A stretch of 44,604 bases of DNA from Pseudomonadota bacterium (GCA_023430065.1 JAEZCG010000164.1:1-44604), one strand, 5' to 3'. Numbered from the stretch's first letter, positions 17,353 to 27,198 are shown. Numbers and translations are program-made. The notes: generated by a model not told the origin, from the sequence alone.

Positions 17353-18534
17353 TTGGAAAACTCCACGATTCGTACTGTAGCGCTTGCCGCGGTGCTGGTC
17401 ATGTCCATCACTGCCTGCGGCAAGAAGGAGGAGCAGGCTGCGACGCCGGCACCGGCGGCCAAGTCCGGAGGTCCCGCTGCAAAGGGCCCGCCGCCAGGGC
17501 TGCCGGTCAAGGCCGTCCAGGTAAAAGTGGGCGAGGTTCGCAGCGAAGTCAGCGCGGTCGGCTCGCTTCTGGCCGACGAGGCGGTGCTCATCCGCCCCGA
17601 GATCGACGGCCGCGTCGTCGAGATCCACTTCAACGAAGGCCAGCGCGTGCAGCGCGGTCAGCGCCTGGTGACTCTGGATTCCGCCGAGCTGAGGGCGCAA
17701 CTGGCGCAGTCCGATGCTCAGGTTCGCACCCAGGCGCAGCGTTACGAGCGCTCCAAGGAACTGCTCGCGCAGAAGTTCATCTCGCAGGAGGCGGTCGACG
17801 TCGCCAGGAATGACCTGGACAGTTCCGAGGCGGTTCGCCGCGAGGCTGAGGCGCGATTGAGCAAGACCGTGATCACCGCGCCGTTTTCCGGCATCGTCGG
17901 GTTGCGCATGATCAGCCCCGGCGCCTACGTCAAGGCCGGTGACGACATCGTGCGTCTGGAGAACCTCGACTCCATCAAGCTCGACTTCCGCATCCCGGAG
18001 GTGTTCGCCTCGCAGGTGCAGCCGGGGCAGAACGTCGCCGTCCGGCTCGACGCCTTTCCCGGTGAGGAGTTCCAGGGGTCGATCTATGCGATCGAGCCGG
18101 CCGTCGATGAGCGCACGCGCACCTTCCTCATGCGGGCAAAGGTCCCGAACAAGGGTCTGAAGCTCAAACCCGGCATGTTCGTGCGGGTCGGGCTCACGCT
18201 GGAGACGCGCAAGAACGCGCTGCTGGTGCCGGAACCCGCGCTCTGGCCGCAGGGCCAGGACAACTACGTGTTCCGGGTCCAGGACGGCAAGGCGGCGCTG
18301 ACCAAGGTGCAACTCGGCACCCGCCGGCCCGGGGAGGTCGAGATCGTCGCCGGCCTGTCACCCACCGACACGGTGATCACCGAAGGGCAGATCAAGCTGC
18401 GCGATGGCGCACCGGTGATGGTGCTGCCCGACCAGCCTGCGCCGACCGCCCAGGAAGGTGCCGCGGCCGGCGGTGCCGTCAAGCCGGCCGCCTCGGCCGG
18501 CGCCGTCACCCAGTCGGAAAAGAAAGGCAGCTGA
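17353..18534 (+). CDS. RND efflux periplasmic adaptor lipoprotein (MexE/AcrA-like)
   Basis: The 393-residue adaptor begins with a lipoprotein signal ending ITAC, with the acylated Cys at residue 22. The order of domains is classical: lipoyl part (VLIRPEIDGRVVEIHFNEG), helical hairpin, second lipoyl half (VITAPFSGIVGLRMISPGAY) and beta barrel (ALLVPEPALWPQG). The start is an uncommon TTG at 17353, preceded by GAGGG. No ATG or GTG upstream would preserve the signal peptide, and the first internal ATG would destroy it. The C-terminal tail is Ala/Gly/Pro-rich. The permease gene follows after 38 bases. Confidence 0.86.
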   Translation: MENSTIRTVALAAVLVMSITACGKKEEQAATPAPAAKSGGPAAKGPPPGLPVKAVQVKVGEVRSEVSAVGSLLADEAVLIRPEIDGRVVEIHFNEGQRVQRGQRLVTLDSAELRAQLAQSDAQVRTQAQRYERSKELLAQKFISQEAVDVARNDLDSSEAVRREAEARLSKTVITAPFSGIVGLRMISPGAYVKAGDDIVRLENLDSIKLDFRIPEVFASQVQPGQNVAVRLDAFPGEEFQGSIYAIEPAVDERTRTFLMRAKVPNKGLKLKPGMFVRVGLTLETRKNALLVPEPALWPQGQDNYVFRVQDGKAALTKVQLGTRRPGEVEIVAGLSPTDTVITEGQIKLRDGAPVMVLPDQPAPTAQEGAAAGGAVKPAASAGAVTQSEKKGS

Positions 18535-18572
18535 GGCTGCGCACGTTTTGCTCCCGAAAGGGGAGGTAACCC

Positions 18573-21500
18573 ATGATCCTGTCTGAAATCTCCGTCAAGC
18601 GCCCTGTGCTCGCCACGGTGATGAGCCTGCTCATCATCCTGCTGGGCGTCATCTCGTTCGATCGACTCACCGTCCGCGAATACCCGAAGATCGATCCGCC
18701 GACGGTATCGGTGCGCACCGTGTACAAGGGCGCGACTTCGCAGGTGGTGGAGAGCGTCATCACCACCCCCATCGAGGACGCGCTGTCGGGCATCGAGGGC
18801 ATCAAGACCATCAAGTCGCAGAGCCGCGAGGAAGTCAGCCAGATCACGGTGACCTTCGTCACCGACCGCGACGTCGAGGCCGCCGCCAACGACGTGCGCG
18901 ACCGCGTCTCCCGCGTGGCCGCGCTGCTGCCGGATCAGGCGGACACGCCGGTGGTGAACAAGATCGAGGCCGACGCCTGGCCGATCATGTGGATCGCGCT
19001 CTCCAGCGACCGGCACACGCCGATGGAGTTGACCGACTACGCCGACCGGTATCTGACCGACCCGCTCAAGGCACTTCCCGGCGTGGCGACCGTGATCATC
19101 GGCGGCGAGCGCAAGTACTCGATGCGCGTGTGGCTGGATCGCGAGCGCATGGCGGCGCAGGGACTGACCGCACAGGACATCGAGGACGCGCTGGAGCGCC
19201 AGAACCTGGATTCGCCGGGCGGGCGCATCGAAAGCGACGCGCGCGAATTCACGGTGCTGGCCGAGACCGACCTGAAGAGCGCCGAGCAGTTCAACAACAT
19301 GATCATTCGCGAGGTGGGCGGCTATCCGATCCGCCTGCGCGACATCGGCTACGCCGCGCCGGGGCCGTACGAGAACCGCAAGATCGTGCGCATCAACGGC
19401 AACGAGGCGCTCGGACTGGGCGTGGTCAAGCAGTCGGTCGGCAATACCCTCGCCATCGCCGAGGCCGTGCGCGCCACCATCCCCCGCCTGCAGAACGGGC
19501 TGCCGGAAGGCATGCAGATGAAGGTGGCCGTGGATACCTCGGAGTTCATCTCCGCGGCCATCAATGCCGTGTACAAGGTGATGCTCGAGGCCCTCATCCT
19601 CGTGGTCCTGGTGATCTTCATCTTCCTGCGCAGTTGGCGCGCGACGATCATTCCGGCGGTCACCATCCCGGTCTCGCTCATCGGCGCGTTCTTCTTCCTA
19701 TACGTGATGGATTTCTCCGTCAACGTGCTGTCGCTGCTGGGAATCGTGCTGGCGGTGGGCCTGGTGGTGGACGACGCCATCGTGATGCTGGAGAACATTC
19801 ACCGTCACATCGAGGAGGGCAAGTCGCCCTATCAGGCGGCACTGGTGGGATCGAAGGAGATCGGTTTCGCCATTCTCGCCATGACGATCACGCTGGCGGC
19901 TGTGTTCATGCCCCTGGTCTTCATCCAGGGCCGGACCGGGCAGCTGTTCATCGAGTTCGCGCTGACGGTGGTCGCCGCGGTGCTGGTGTCCGGCTTCGTG
20001 GCGCTCACGCTCACGCCGATGATGTGCTCGAAGCTGCTCAAGCCGCACGGGGCGCGCCACTCGGCCGCATTCCAGCTCACCGAGCGCATGTTCGAGCGGC
20101 TGAACAACGGTTACCGGTCGATCCTGCGCGGGACGTTGCGCGCGCGTTGGGTGGTGGGCATCGTCTTCGTCGCCACGCTCGGCGCTACAGCCTGGCTGGG
20201 CATGCAGCTGAAGTCGGAGCTGTCCCCCGTGGAGGACCGCGGCACGTTCATGGCGTTTGCGGTCGCACCGGAAGGCTCGACCATGCAGTACACCGACGGC
20301 TACATGAAGATGATCGGTAAGATGATCAACCAGTATCCCGAGGTGGACACGCTGTTCGAGGTGGTCGCACCGGGACTGGAGCGGCCCAACCCGGTCAACC
20401 TCGGCATCGGCTTCGCCGTGCTCAAGCACTGGAGCGAGCGCGAGCGCGGGCAGTTGGCCATCACGCAGGAACTCACGCCGAAGCTGTTCGGCGGCCTGCC
20501 TGGCGTCATCTCCTTCACCGTGAATCCGCCCTCGCTCGGTGCGAGCTTCCTGTCCAAGCAGATCGAGTACGTCATCTACGGCAACAGCTACGAGCAGCTG
20601 CAGGGGGACGTGAGCAAGGTGATGGCTCGCCTCTCGCAGTATCCGGGCATCATCGGTCTGGACACGGATCTGAAGCTGAACAAGCCGCAGTTGCGGGTCG
20701 AGATCGACCGCGACAAGGCATCGGCGCTCGGCGTGTCCATGGAGACCATCGGCCACACGCTGGAGACGCTGATGGGCGGACGCGACGTCACCCGCTACAA
20801 GCGCGAGGGCAAGCAGTACGACGTGGTGGTGCAGGTCGAGGACGCCAATCGCCGGCAACCCTCCGACCTGACCGCGATCTACGTGCGCGGAGCCGGTGGC
20901 GAACTGCACCAGCTCTCCAACCTCGTCACGATCCGCGAGACGGTGGCGCCGAAGGAGCTGAACCACTTCAACAAGCTGCGTGCAGCGGTCATCAACGGCA
21001 ACGTCGGGCCGGGCGCGACGCTTGGCGAGGCGTTGGCATACATCGACCAGGTGGTTGAGGAGGAGTTGCCGCGGGGAACCGCCACCGACCTGGACGGCCA
21101 GTCGCGCGAATTCCGCGAGAGCGGTCAGGAGGCGGTGCTCGTGCTGCTGCTTGCAGTGGTCTTCATCTACCTCGTGCTCGCCGCCCAATTCGAGAGCTTC
21201 GTGGGACCGCTGGTGATCATGCTCACCGTGCCGCTCGCGTGGTGCGGGGCCTTGCTGATGATGTGGATCAACTCGAAGCTTGGCACCGGTGGGACGCTGA
21301 ACATCTACAGCCAGATCGGTCTGGTCATGCTGGTCGGCCTCATCACCAAGAACGGGATCCTGATCGTGGAGTTCTCCAATCAGCTCCGGCTCAAGGGCCT
21401 GTCTAAGCTGGAGGCCGTGATCGAAGCCTCGACGCTGCGGCTGCGCCCGATCCTGATGACGTCCTTCGCGACCGTTTTAGGTGCACTGCCGCTGGCGACT

Positions 21501-21695
21501 TCGACCGGTGCCGGTTCCGAGGCGCGGGCGGCGATCGGCTGGGTCATCGTCGGCGGCATGATGCTGGGCACGTTCCTGACCCTGTTCGTGATCCCGACGG
21601 CTTACTCGCTGCTGGTGCGCAAGATCCACGATCCCGGCGCTGAGCCGGAATCGGAGCAGATCGCGCATCCTCCGCTGGGCGAACAGGTGCCGTAA
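18573..21695 (+). CDS. RND multidrug efflux permease (AcrB/MexF-like)
   Basis: This 1040-residue inner-membrane proton antiporter has the start MILSEISVKRPVLATVMSLL, the first helix region of the HAE-type RND pumps. Helix 4 carries VVDDAIVMLENIHRHIEEG with the paired proton-relay aspartates, and helix 10 has GLITKNGILIVEFSNQL with the conserved lysine. Length and motifs fit pumps for hydrophobic compounds rather than metals. It pairs with the preceding adaptor, but no outer-membrane channel is in this operon. It may share the channel encoded at 7.7 kb or one outside the window. A strong terminator follows the stop codon. Confidence 0.9.
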   Translation: MILSEISVKRPVLATVMSLLIILLGVISFDRLTVREYPKIDPPTVSVRTVYKGATSQVVESVITTPIEDALSGIEGIKTIKSQSREEVSQITVTFVTDRDVEAAANDVRDRVSRVAALLPDQADTPVVNKIEADAWPIMWIALSSDRHTPMELTDYADRYLTDPLKALPGVATVIIGGERKYSMRVWLDRERMAAQGLTAQDIEDALERQNLDSPGGRIESDAREFTVLAETDLKSAEQFNNMIIREVGGYPIRLRDIGYAAPGPYENRKIVRINGNEALGLGVVKQSVGNTLAIAEAVRATIPRLQNGLPEGMQMKVAVDTSEFISAAINAVYKVMLEALILVVLVIFIFLRSWRATIIPAVTIPVSLIGAFFFLYVMDFSVNVLSLLGIVLAVGLVVDDAIVMLENIHRHIEEGKSPYQAALVGSKEIGFAILAMTITLAAVFMPLVFIQGRTGQLFIEFALTVVAAVLVSGFVALTLTPMMCSKLLKPHGARHSAAFQLTERMFERLNNGYRSILRGTLRARWVVGIVFVATLGATAWLGMQLKSELSPVEDRGTFMAFAVAPEGSTMQYTDGYMKMIGKMINQYPEVDTLFEVVAPGLERPNPVNLGIGFAVLKHWSERERGQLAITQELTPKLFGGLPGVISFTVNPPSLGASFLSKQIEYVIYGNSYEQLQGDVSKVMARLSQYPGIIGLDTDLKLNKPQLRVEIDRDKASALGVSMETIGHTLETLMGGRDVTRYKREGKQYDVVVQVEDANRRQPSDLTAIYVRGAGGELHQLSNLVTIRETVAPKELNHFNKLRAAVINGNVGPGATLGEALAYIDQVVEEELPRGTATDLDGQSREFRESGQEAVLVLLLAVVFIYLVLAAQFESFVGPLVIMLTVPLAWCGALLMMWINSKLGTGGTLNIYSQIGLVMLVGLITKNGILIVEFSNQLRLKGLSKLEAVIEASTLRLRPILMTSFATVLGALPLATSTGAGSEARAAIGWVIVGGMMLGTFLTLFVIPTAYSLLVRKIHDPGAEPESEQIAHPPLGEQVP

Positions 21696-21715
21696 CCTCG
21701 CAGCTCGCCTCCGAG

Positions 21716-21743
21716 AAAGACGCGCTTCGGCGCGTCTTTTTTT
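21716..21743 (+). terminator. Intrinsic terminator after the MexEF-like operon
   Basis: An 8-bp stem, AGACGCGC (21718-21725) with GCGCGTCT (21730-21737), closes a TTCG tetraloop and runs into seven T residues (21737-21743). Stem, loop and T-tract all fit rho-independent termination. It is the clearest terminator in the window and bounds the efflux operon from the cls gene. Confidence 0.93.
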
Positions 21744-21865
21744 GGCTTGCGGCCTTGCTGCCTGCGGGGTCCGTGGGCAGAACGTCCCGCGATCTCCGCG
21801 AACGAAGTATTGCGGCGTCGATGGGATAATCGTCGCGCGGCGAACGTCTGGATCTCGATGACGGC

Positions 21866-23296
21866 ATGGAACTGGGCTGGGGAACGGTTTACCTGATCAG
21901 CGAATGGGCGGTGCGCCTGGCCATGCTGTTCTACGTTCCTCAGCGGCGCAGTCCGGCTGCTGCACGCGGCTGGCTGCTTCTCATCTTCTTTCTGCCGTGG
22001 CCGGGACTGGTGCTGTATGCGATTTTCGGCCGCGCCTATTTGCCTCGTCAGCGACTCGAGATGCAATTGGCGGTGTCACGACTGGTGCGCGAACTGCAGC
22101 CCCGCATCCTCGGCAACGCACTGGTCACGGACCCGTCGCTGCCGGCCGCCTTCGCACCCGCCGTCGCACTTGCCCACCGGCTCGCCGACTTCGCCACCTG
22201 CCGCGGCAATCAGGTGGACCTGCTCACCGATTATCATCAAGGCATCGAGCGGATGCTGGCCGACATCGCAGGGGCGAGGCACCACGTGCATCTGCTCTAC
22301 TACATCTTCCGTGACGATGCGACCGGCATGCGCGTCATCGAGGCACTGAAGAGCGCTACGGCCCGGGGGGTCAAATGCCGTGTCCTCGCCGATGGATACG
22401 GCTCCTTCTTCGCATTCCGCCGCCTCGCGGCGGTGTTCAGGGCATCAGGCATCGAGGCGCTCCTGGTCATGCCGCCGCGCGTCTGGGGCCGCAAGGCGGT
22501 GCGGCTCGACCTGCGCAACCACCGCAAGATCGCCATCATCGACGGCCACATCGGCTACGTCGGGTCGCAGAACATCGTCGATCCCGACGCCAACCGGCGC
22601 CTCACCAATGAGGAGCTGGTCGCGCGCCTCACCGGCCCCGTCGTCCGCCAGCTGCAGGGCGTGTTCCTGGCGGACCGCTTCTACGAGACCGAGAGCCTGC
22701 CGGACGATCCGCCGGAGCGGCTGTTCCCGCAGGTGGGGAGCGGCGGCGGCGTGATGGCGCAGGTCATGCCGAGCGGCCCCGGCTATCACCATGGCAATAC
22801 CCAGCAGGTGATGGTGGCGCTGATGCACGCGGCGGCGCACCGGATCGTGCTCACCACACCGTACTTCGTGCCCGACGAGCCGTTCCTGCTCGCCATGAAG
22901 ACAGCCGCCGAGCGGGGCGTGGCGGTGCACCTGGTGGTGTCCCGGCACTCCAACAAGCCCATCGTGCATCTCGCGCAGGAATCGAACTACGAGGAACTGC
23001 TGGATGCAGGCGCGCGCATCCACCTCTATCACGGCAACTTCCTGCATGCCAAGCACGCGACCATCGACGACGACGTGGCGGTCATCGGCTCCAGCAACCT
23101 CGACATCCGCTCGTTCGCCCTGAACAACGAGGTGAGCGTGCTGGTCTACGACCGCGAGGTCGTCGCGACACTGCAGCAGGTGCAGGCCCGCTATTTCGAG
23201 GAATCCGACGAGGTCGACCTGCTCATCTGGCGCAAGCGCGGCATCCTTGCCCGCGTGGCACAGAACGTGGCCCGGCTGGCGGACACCCTGTTGTAA
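21866..23296 (+). CDS. cls: Cardiolipin synthase (phospholipase D family)
   Basis: The 476-residue inner-membrane enzyme joins phosphatidylglycerols into cardiolipin. Two hydrophobic helices occupy the N-terminus (about residues 8-25 and 35-55). The two catalytic HKD motifs follow: HRKIAIID near residue 220, within [20 protein letters not shown], and [10 protein letters not shown] near residue 395, before SSNLDIRSF. The length is normal for ClsA-type enzymes. The ATG at 21866 opens the first membrane helix; no strong ribosome-binding site is visible. It is a single transcription unit after the efflux terminator. Confidence 0.9.
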   Translation: MELGWGTVYLISEWAVRLAMLFYVPQRRSPAAARGWLLLIFFLPWPGLVLYAIFGRAYLPRQRLEMQLAVSRLVRELQPRILGNALVTDPSLPAAFAPAVALAHRLADFATCRGNQVDLLTDYHQGIERMLADIAGARHHVHLLYYIFRDDATGMRVIEALKSATARGVKCRVLADGYGSFFAFRRLAAVFRASGIEALLVMPPRVWGRKAVRLDLRNHRKIAIIDGHIGYVGSQNIVDPDANRRLTNEELVARLTGPVVRQLQGVFLADRFYETESLPDDPPERLFPQVGSGGGVMAQVMPSGPGYHHGNTQQVMVALMHAAAHRIVLTTPYFVPDEPFLLAMKTAAERGVAVHLVVSRHSNKPIVHLAQESNYEELLDAGARIHLYHGNFLHAKHATIDDDVAVIGSSNLDIRSFALNNEVSVLVYDREVVATLQQVQARYFEESDEVDLLIWRKRGILARVAQNVARLADTLL

Positions 23297-23373
23297 GTGC
23301 TCCTCGTTCGAACAATCTGAACGACTAGCTCGAAAAGCTCCGCTTTCGTTCCTCGAGTCCGGTGCCAATATGG

Positions 23374-23399
23374 AGTGCTCTACGCTCGTAGCGAGCACT
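23374..23399. promoter_or_regulatory. Near-perfect palindrome just upstream of the pirin gene
   Basis: AGTGCT-CTACG-CT-CGTAG-CG-AGCACT reads almost symmetrically: outer arms of six bases, inner arms of five, with a two-base bulge. It ends 15 bases before the pirin ATG. It may be an operator or an RNA hairpin that affects ribosome loading. Its right half resembles a sequence before the lipocalin-like gene at 40.2 kb (CTCGTAGCGAACGCTTC). Confidence 0.45.
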
Positions 23400-23414
23400 T
23401 CAGGAGCTTCGACC

Positions 23415-24113
23415 ATGATCACCCTGCGACGCGCGGACGACCGCGGTCACGCCAACCACGGCTGGCTGGACAGCCATCACACCTTTTCCTTCGCCGACTA
23501 CTACGACCCGCGTGAGATGGGGTTCGGGCCGCTGCGCGTGATCAACGAGGACCGGGTCCAGGCGGGCATGGGATTCGGCACGCATCCCCATCGCGACATG
23601 GAGATCCTCAGCTATGTGCTGGAGGGTGCGTTGGAGCACAAGGACAGCATCGGCACCGGCTCGGTCATCCGCCCCGGCGACGTCCAGCGCATGAGCGCGG
23701 GCACCGGCGTGCTGCACAGCGAGTTCAATCACTCGCCCGATTCGCCCGTGCATTTCCTGCAGATATGGATCGAGCCCGACCGCCGTGGGGTGAAGCCGAG
23801 CTACGAGCAGAAGTCGTTCTCGGAGCAGGACAAGCGCGGACGCCTGCGGCTGGTGGCCTCGCCGGATGGTGCGGACGGGTCGGTGCGCATTCACCAGGAT
23901 GCACGCGTCTATGCGACGGTGCTCGACGGCGCGGACGAGATCGTGCACGCACTGGCAGATGGCCGCCGCGCCTACCTGCACGTCGCGCGCGGCAGCGTCG
24001 AACTGAATGGTCAGCCTCTGTCGGCCGGGGACGGCGCCCGGATCGAGGGCGAGCGCGAAGTGCGGTTGGGCAGGGCGCAGCAGGCCGAGGTGCTCCTGTT
24101 CGACATGGTCTAG
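23415..24113 (+). CDS. Pirin family protein (YhhW/quercetinase-like)
   Basis: The 232-residue protein is a bicupin of the pirin family. Some bacterial members are quercetin 2,3-dioxygenases; others have redox or regulatory roles. The N-terminal cupin carries the metal residues in [10 protein letters not shown] near residue 57 and [10 protein letters not shown] near residue 100, giving three His and one Glu. [15 protein letters not shown] near the N-terminus is a signature of the group. The C-terminal cupin is less conserved. The ATG at 23415 has AGGAG upstream. It precedes two quinone-related enzymes on the same strand. Confidence 0.9.
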   Translation: MITLRRADDRGHANHGWLDSHHTFSFADYYDPREMGFGPLRVINEDRVQAGMGFGTHPHRDMEILSYVLEGALEHKDSIGTGSVIRPGDVQRMSAGTGVLHSEFNHSPDSPVHFLQIWIEPDRRGVKPSYEQKSFSEQDKRGRLRLVASPDGADGSVRIHQDARVYATVLDGADEIVHALADGRRAYLHVARGSVELNGQPLSAGDGARIEGEREVRLGRAQQAEVLLFDMV

Positions 24114-24150
24114 GCATGCTGCTCGCGGACGATTCGGAGGCAGGGCGAAC

Positions 24151-25116
24151 ATGAGCGGGTATCTCCTCGATGGGCAGTGGCATCCGGGCTGGTACGACAC
24201 CGGCAGGACCGGCGGCGAGTTCCGCCGGACAGTCGCGCGATTCCGCGCGCGCGTCAGCGCGGACGGCTGCACGCCCCATCCCGCCGAGCCGGGCCGCTAT
24301 CACCTCTACGTGTCGCTCGCCTGCCCCTGGGCACATCGCACACTGATCTTCCGGACGCTCAAAGGACTGGAGGCGGTCATCTCCGTGTCCGTGGTCGAAC
24401 CGGTGATGCACGACCAGGGCTGGGAGTTCGGTGACGGGCCGGGATGCATTCCGGACACCGTCAACGGCTTCGGTTACCTGCGCGAGCTGTACACCGCCGC
24501 AGATCCGCAGTTCAGTGGACGCGTGACCGTGCCGGTGTTGTGGGACAAGCAGACCCGCACCATCGTGAACAACGAGTCGGCCGAGATCATCCGCATGCTG
24601 AACTCGGCCTTCGACGCCTACACGCCGGTGCGGACCGACTACTATCCGGAGCCGCTGCGTGCGCGTATCGACGAGATCAACGAGTTCGTCTACGCACGGG
24701 TGAACAACGGTGTGTACCGGTGCGGCTTCGCCGGCTCTCAGGATGCGTACGAGCAGGCGTTCGACGCGCTGTTCTCCGCGCTGGACCGGCTGGAGGAGAT
24801 GCTGGGCCGATCCCCCTATCTGGTGGGCGATACGATCACCGAGGCCGACTGGCGGTTGTTCACCACGCTGGTTCGCTTCGACGCGGTCTACTACGTGCAT
24901 TTCAAGTGCAACCTGCGCCGTATCGCCGAGTACCCGAATCTCTCGCGCTTCGTCCGAGCGCTGTACGCCGTCTCCGGCATTGCGGCGACCGTCGACATGG
25001 ATCACATCAAGCGCCACTACTACATCAGCCACCGGCACCTGAACCCCACAGGCATCGTGCCGAAGGGGCCGGCACTGGATTTCATGCAAACGAGCGATGT
25101 CTGGAGAAAGTCATGA
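24151..25116 (+). CDS. Glutathionyl-hydroquinone reductase (Xi-class glutathione transferase)
   Basis: This 321-residue protein has the YqjG/EcM4-like layout: the catalytic cysteine in [10 protein letters not shown] (Cys58), a glutathione-binding segment [11 protein letters not shown], and an all-helical C-terminal domain with [14 protein letters not shown]. Enzymes of this class reduce glutathionyl-hydroquinones to free hydroquinones, recycling glutathione-quinone adducts. The length is typical. It overlaps the next gene by four bases (ATGA), so wrbA is translationally coupled. The neighbouring pirin and WrbA suggest a small quinone-handling unit. Confidence 0.88.
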   Translation: MSGYLLDGQWHPGWYDTGRTGGEFRRTVARFRARVSADGCTPHPAEPGRYHLYVSLACPWAHRTLIFRTLKGLEAVISVSVVEPVMHDQGWEFGDGPGCIPDTVNGFGYLRELYTAADPQFSGRVTVPVLWDKQTRTIVNNESAEIIRMLNSAFDAYTPVRTDYYPEPLRARIDEINEFVYARVNNGVYRCGFAGSQDAYEQAFDALFSALDRLEEMLGRSPYLVGDTITEADWRLFTTLVRFDAVYYVHFKCNLRRIAEYPNLSRFVRALYAVSGIAATVDMDHIKRHYYISHRHLNPTGIVPKGPALDFMQTSDVWRKS

Positions 25117-25739
25117 CGACGAAGGTATATATCGTGTTCTACAGCATGTACGGCCACATCTACCGCATGGCCGAAGCGGTGGCCGACGGCGTGCGGGAAG
25201 CGGGGGACACCGAAGTGACGCTGCTGCAGGTTCCCGAGCTGGTGCCGGACGATGTGCTCGAGAAGAGCGGTGCGAAGGCGGCACGCGCGGCGTTCGCGCA
25301 CGTGCCCGTTGCCAAGGTCGACCAACTGGCCGAGGCCGATGCATTGATCTTCGGCACCGGCACGCGCTACGGCATGATGACCGCGCAGATGCGCAACTTT
25401 CTGGATCAGTCCGGCGGACTGTGGATGAAGGGCGCGCTGGTCGGAAAAGTCGGCAGCGTCTTCACCAGCACTGCCACGCAACACGGCGGCCAGGAGACCA
25501 CGATCACGAGCTTCCATACGACGCTGCTGCATCACGGCATGATCATCGTGGGCGTGCCCTATGCCGAGCAGCGCCAGACGACCATGAGCGAGATCAGCGG
25601 CGGCTCGCCCTACGGAGCCAGCACGATCACGGGTGGGGACGGCTCGCGCATGCCGAGCGAGAACGAACTGGCCATCGCGCGCTACCAGGGCCGGCACGTG
25701 GCAACGATCGCCGGTCAGTTGAAGCGCGGCAGGGGCTAG
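25113..25739 (+). CDS. wrbA: NAD(P)H:quinone oxidoreductase, WrbA type
   Basis: The 208-residue flavodoxin-like enzyme reduces quinones by two electrons with NAD(P)H and FMN, which prevents semiquinone cycling. The N-terminal FMN-phosphate loop is [13 protein letters not shown] (about residues 10-22). [20 protein letters not shown] near residue 80 and [11 protein letters not shown] near residue 118 are family hallmarks. The final domain, [10 protein letters not shown], is characteristic of WrbA. Its ATG overlaps the stop of the glutathionyl-hydroquinone reductase. Confidence 0.93.
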   Translation: MTTKVYIVFYSMYGHIYRMAEAVADGVREAGDTEVTLLQVPELVPDDVLEKSGAKAARAAFAHVPVAKVDQLAEADALIFGTGTRYGMMTAQMRNFLDQSGGLWMKGALVGKVGSVFTSTATQHGGQETTITSFHTTLLHHGMIIVGVPYAEQRQTTMSEISGGSPYGASTITGGDGSRMPSENELAIARYQGRHVATIAGQLKRGRG

Positions 25740-25794
25740 ATCAAGTTCCGGTCGAAGCCACCCGAAACGCGGGCGACCGTGAAGCCGGTTCGTC

Positions 25795-25814
25795 ACCCCG
25801 GTGAAGGCCGGGGT
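25795..25814. repeat. Short REP-like inverted repeat
   Basis: ACCCCGG (25795-25801) and CCGGGGT (25808-25814) form a perfect 7-bp stem with a six-base loop, in the gap after wrbA. The sequence resembles widespread intergenic elements built on GTCACCCCGG..CCGGGG. A degraded half-copy, CGTCGTCCCCGGCGAAAG, occurs near 44.46 kb before tex. No T-tract follows; it may still help end the wrbA message. Confidence 0.5.
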
Positions 25815-25854
25815 ACGGTTCTTTCCCGTAGGCAATCTGTAAGTCGGCGCGATC

Positions 25855-25900
25855 TAGGCTTTCCCCTGATGCGCCCGCCGGGCGCGAGAACCAGGAGAGA
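25855..25900 (+). promoter_or_regulatory. Leader of the secreted barrel-like gene: -10-like box, hairpin, RBS
   Basis: TAGGCT (25855-25860) is a weak -10-like box. GCGCCC (25871-25876) pairs perfectly with GGGCGC (25880-25885) in a tight GC hairpin. AGGAGAGA (25893-25900) is a strong ribosome-binding site before the ATG at 25906. The hairpin lies eight bases before the site and could stabilise the message. Confidence 0.4.
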
Positions 25901-25905
25901 AGAGC

Positions 25906-26412
25906 ATGCGTACATCCACGCCAATGGGCGTCTTCACCATCGTCTGTCTGGCCCTGATGTGGGGCGTCTCCACGCCCCTGCACGCGCAGAAATCCGGCCG
26001 CTTTCAGGGTCACGCTGTCCTGCTCAACATGAAGCACACGGATCTGAAGACACCGGAGGGGCATCCTTACAAGGGGACCTTCACCGGGGAGCAGGAAGGG
26101 CTCATCTTCCACAACGGTGGCGGGAGCAGCCTCGACAAGTTGCTCGACCGTGCCCACTACATCGTCCAGTACGTTGGCGATGCGGGCACCAGCTCCGGGT
26201 ATTGCGTGAAGACGTTCACCACCAAGGACAAGCCCCAGTTGTATGCCCGTTGCGATTGGAAGGGAACTGCCACCGGTTCAGCCGGCACCGTCACACTCGT
26301 CGGCGGCACCGGACCCTTCGCGGAGATCAAGGGCAGAGGCAAGTTCAACTTCGTGGCAGTTAACGAGCGCGTGAACTGGGACGACATCGAGTGGGAGTGG
26401 GAGCTGCCTTGA
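25906..26412 (+). CDS. Secreted protein of unknown function, possibly a small beta-barrel
   Basis: I do not recognise a characterised family with certainty. The 168-residue product has a signal peptide (about residues 1-28, ending TPLHAQ). The mature chain is rich in beta-type sequence and glycine: GRFQGHAVLLNMKHTDLKT, then SGYCVKTFTTKD, LYARCDWKGTATGSAGTVTL and VGGTGPFAEIKGRGKFNF. The last pattern, a GGTGPFAEIKG turn followed by a G-x-G strand, resembles dirigent/allene-oxide-cyclase-like barrels. Two cysteines may form a disulfide. It has its own strong ribosome-binding site and leader hairpin. No substrate can be proposed. Confidence 0.7.
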   Translation: MRTSTPMGVFTIVCLALMWGVSTPLHAQKSGRFQGHAVLLNMKHTDLKTPEGHPYKGTFTGEQEGLIFHNGGGSSLDKLLDRAHYIVQYVGDAGTSSGYCVKTFTTKDKPQLYARCDWKGTATGSAGTVTLVGGTGPFAEIKGRGKFNFVAVNERVNWDDIEWEWELP

Positions 26413-26512
26413 TCTCGCCCGGGCGTTCATCCCCTACCAGAGCGCGCGATCGTTCCGGACTGACGATGCAGGCGCCACGCGGGCGAACACCGGGGACAGT
26501 TATCATTCCCTC

Positions 26513-27196
26513 ATGCTTCGCATCCGTAATCTCTGCAAGTCGTACGAAGGTGCGCGCCGCGTGGTCCTGCGTGGCGTCGATCTGCATCTCGCAGCCGGCG
26601 AGTACGTCGCGATCATGGGCGAGTCCGGCGTGGGAAAGTCGACCCTGCTCAACCTGGTTGCGGGCCTCGACGTGCCGGACGATGGGCAGATCGAGGTCGA
26701 TAGCAAGTCCCTGGCAGGACTATCGGACGACGCGCTGACCCGTCTGCGCCGCGAGAAGATGGGATTCGTGTTCCAGGCCTTCCACGTCTTGCCCTACCTG
26801 AGCGTCGTGCAGAACGTCGCGCTGCCGCTCAACCTCCTCGGTGCGGATCCACGCACCGCCGCGCAGCGCGCGCGGTCGATGCTCGATGCGGTGGGTCTTG
26901 GCGACCGCGTATCGAGCGCACCGCGAGAACTTTCCGGCGGCGAACTGCAACGGGTCGCCATCGCCCGGGCCCTGGTGCATGAGCCGAAGCTGGTGCTCGC
27001 CGACGAGCCGACCGGCAATCTCGATCCCGACAGTGCGGATCAAGTGCTCGCGCTTCTGCGCGACCAGATCAAGGCACGCAATGCGGTCGGGATGCTGGTG
27101 ACGCACTCGCTTCACGCCGCAGCCACCGCGGACCGCGTCCTCGTGCTCGCGCCGGAAGGATTGCGCTCAGCCTGCCCGACTGGCGTCCAGGGGTGA
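26513..27196 (+). CDS. ABC transporter ATP-binding protein of the LolD/MacB type
   Basis: This 227-residue ATPase has Walker [10 protein letters not shown] (36-44), Q-loop [13 protein letters not shown], signature LSGGELQR (140-147), Walker [14 protein letters not shown] (160-172) and the H-loop histidine in LVTHSLHA (198). It is of the LolD/MacB class, which powers FtsX-type permeases and not classical importers. No permease adjoins it. The only FtsX-type permease here starts at 37458, ten kilobases downstream on the same strand, followed by an AttH-like gene. In other genomes these three lie together, so this ATPase is probably its partner. Confidence 0.88.
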   Translation: MLRIRNLCKSYEGARRVVLRGVDLHLAAGEYVAIMGESGVGKSTLLNLVAGLDVPDDGQIEVDSKSLAGLSDDALTRLRREKMGFVFQAFHVLPYLSVVQNVALPLNLLGADPRTAAQRARSMLDAVGLGDRVSSAPRELSGGELQRVAIARALVHEPKLVLADEPTGNLDPDSADQVLALLRDQIKARNAVGMLVTHSLHAAATADRVLVLAPEGLRSACPTGVQG

Positions 27197-27198
27197 AG

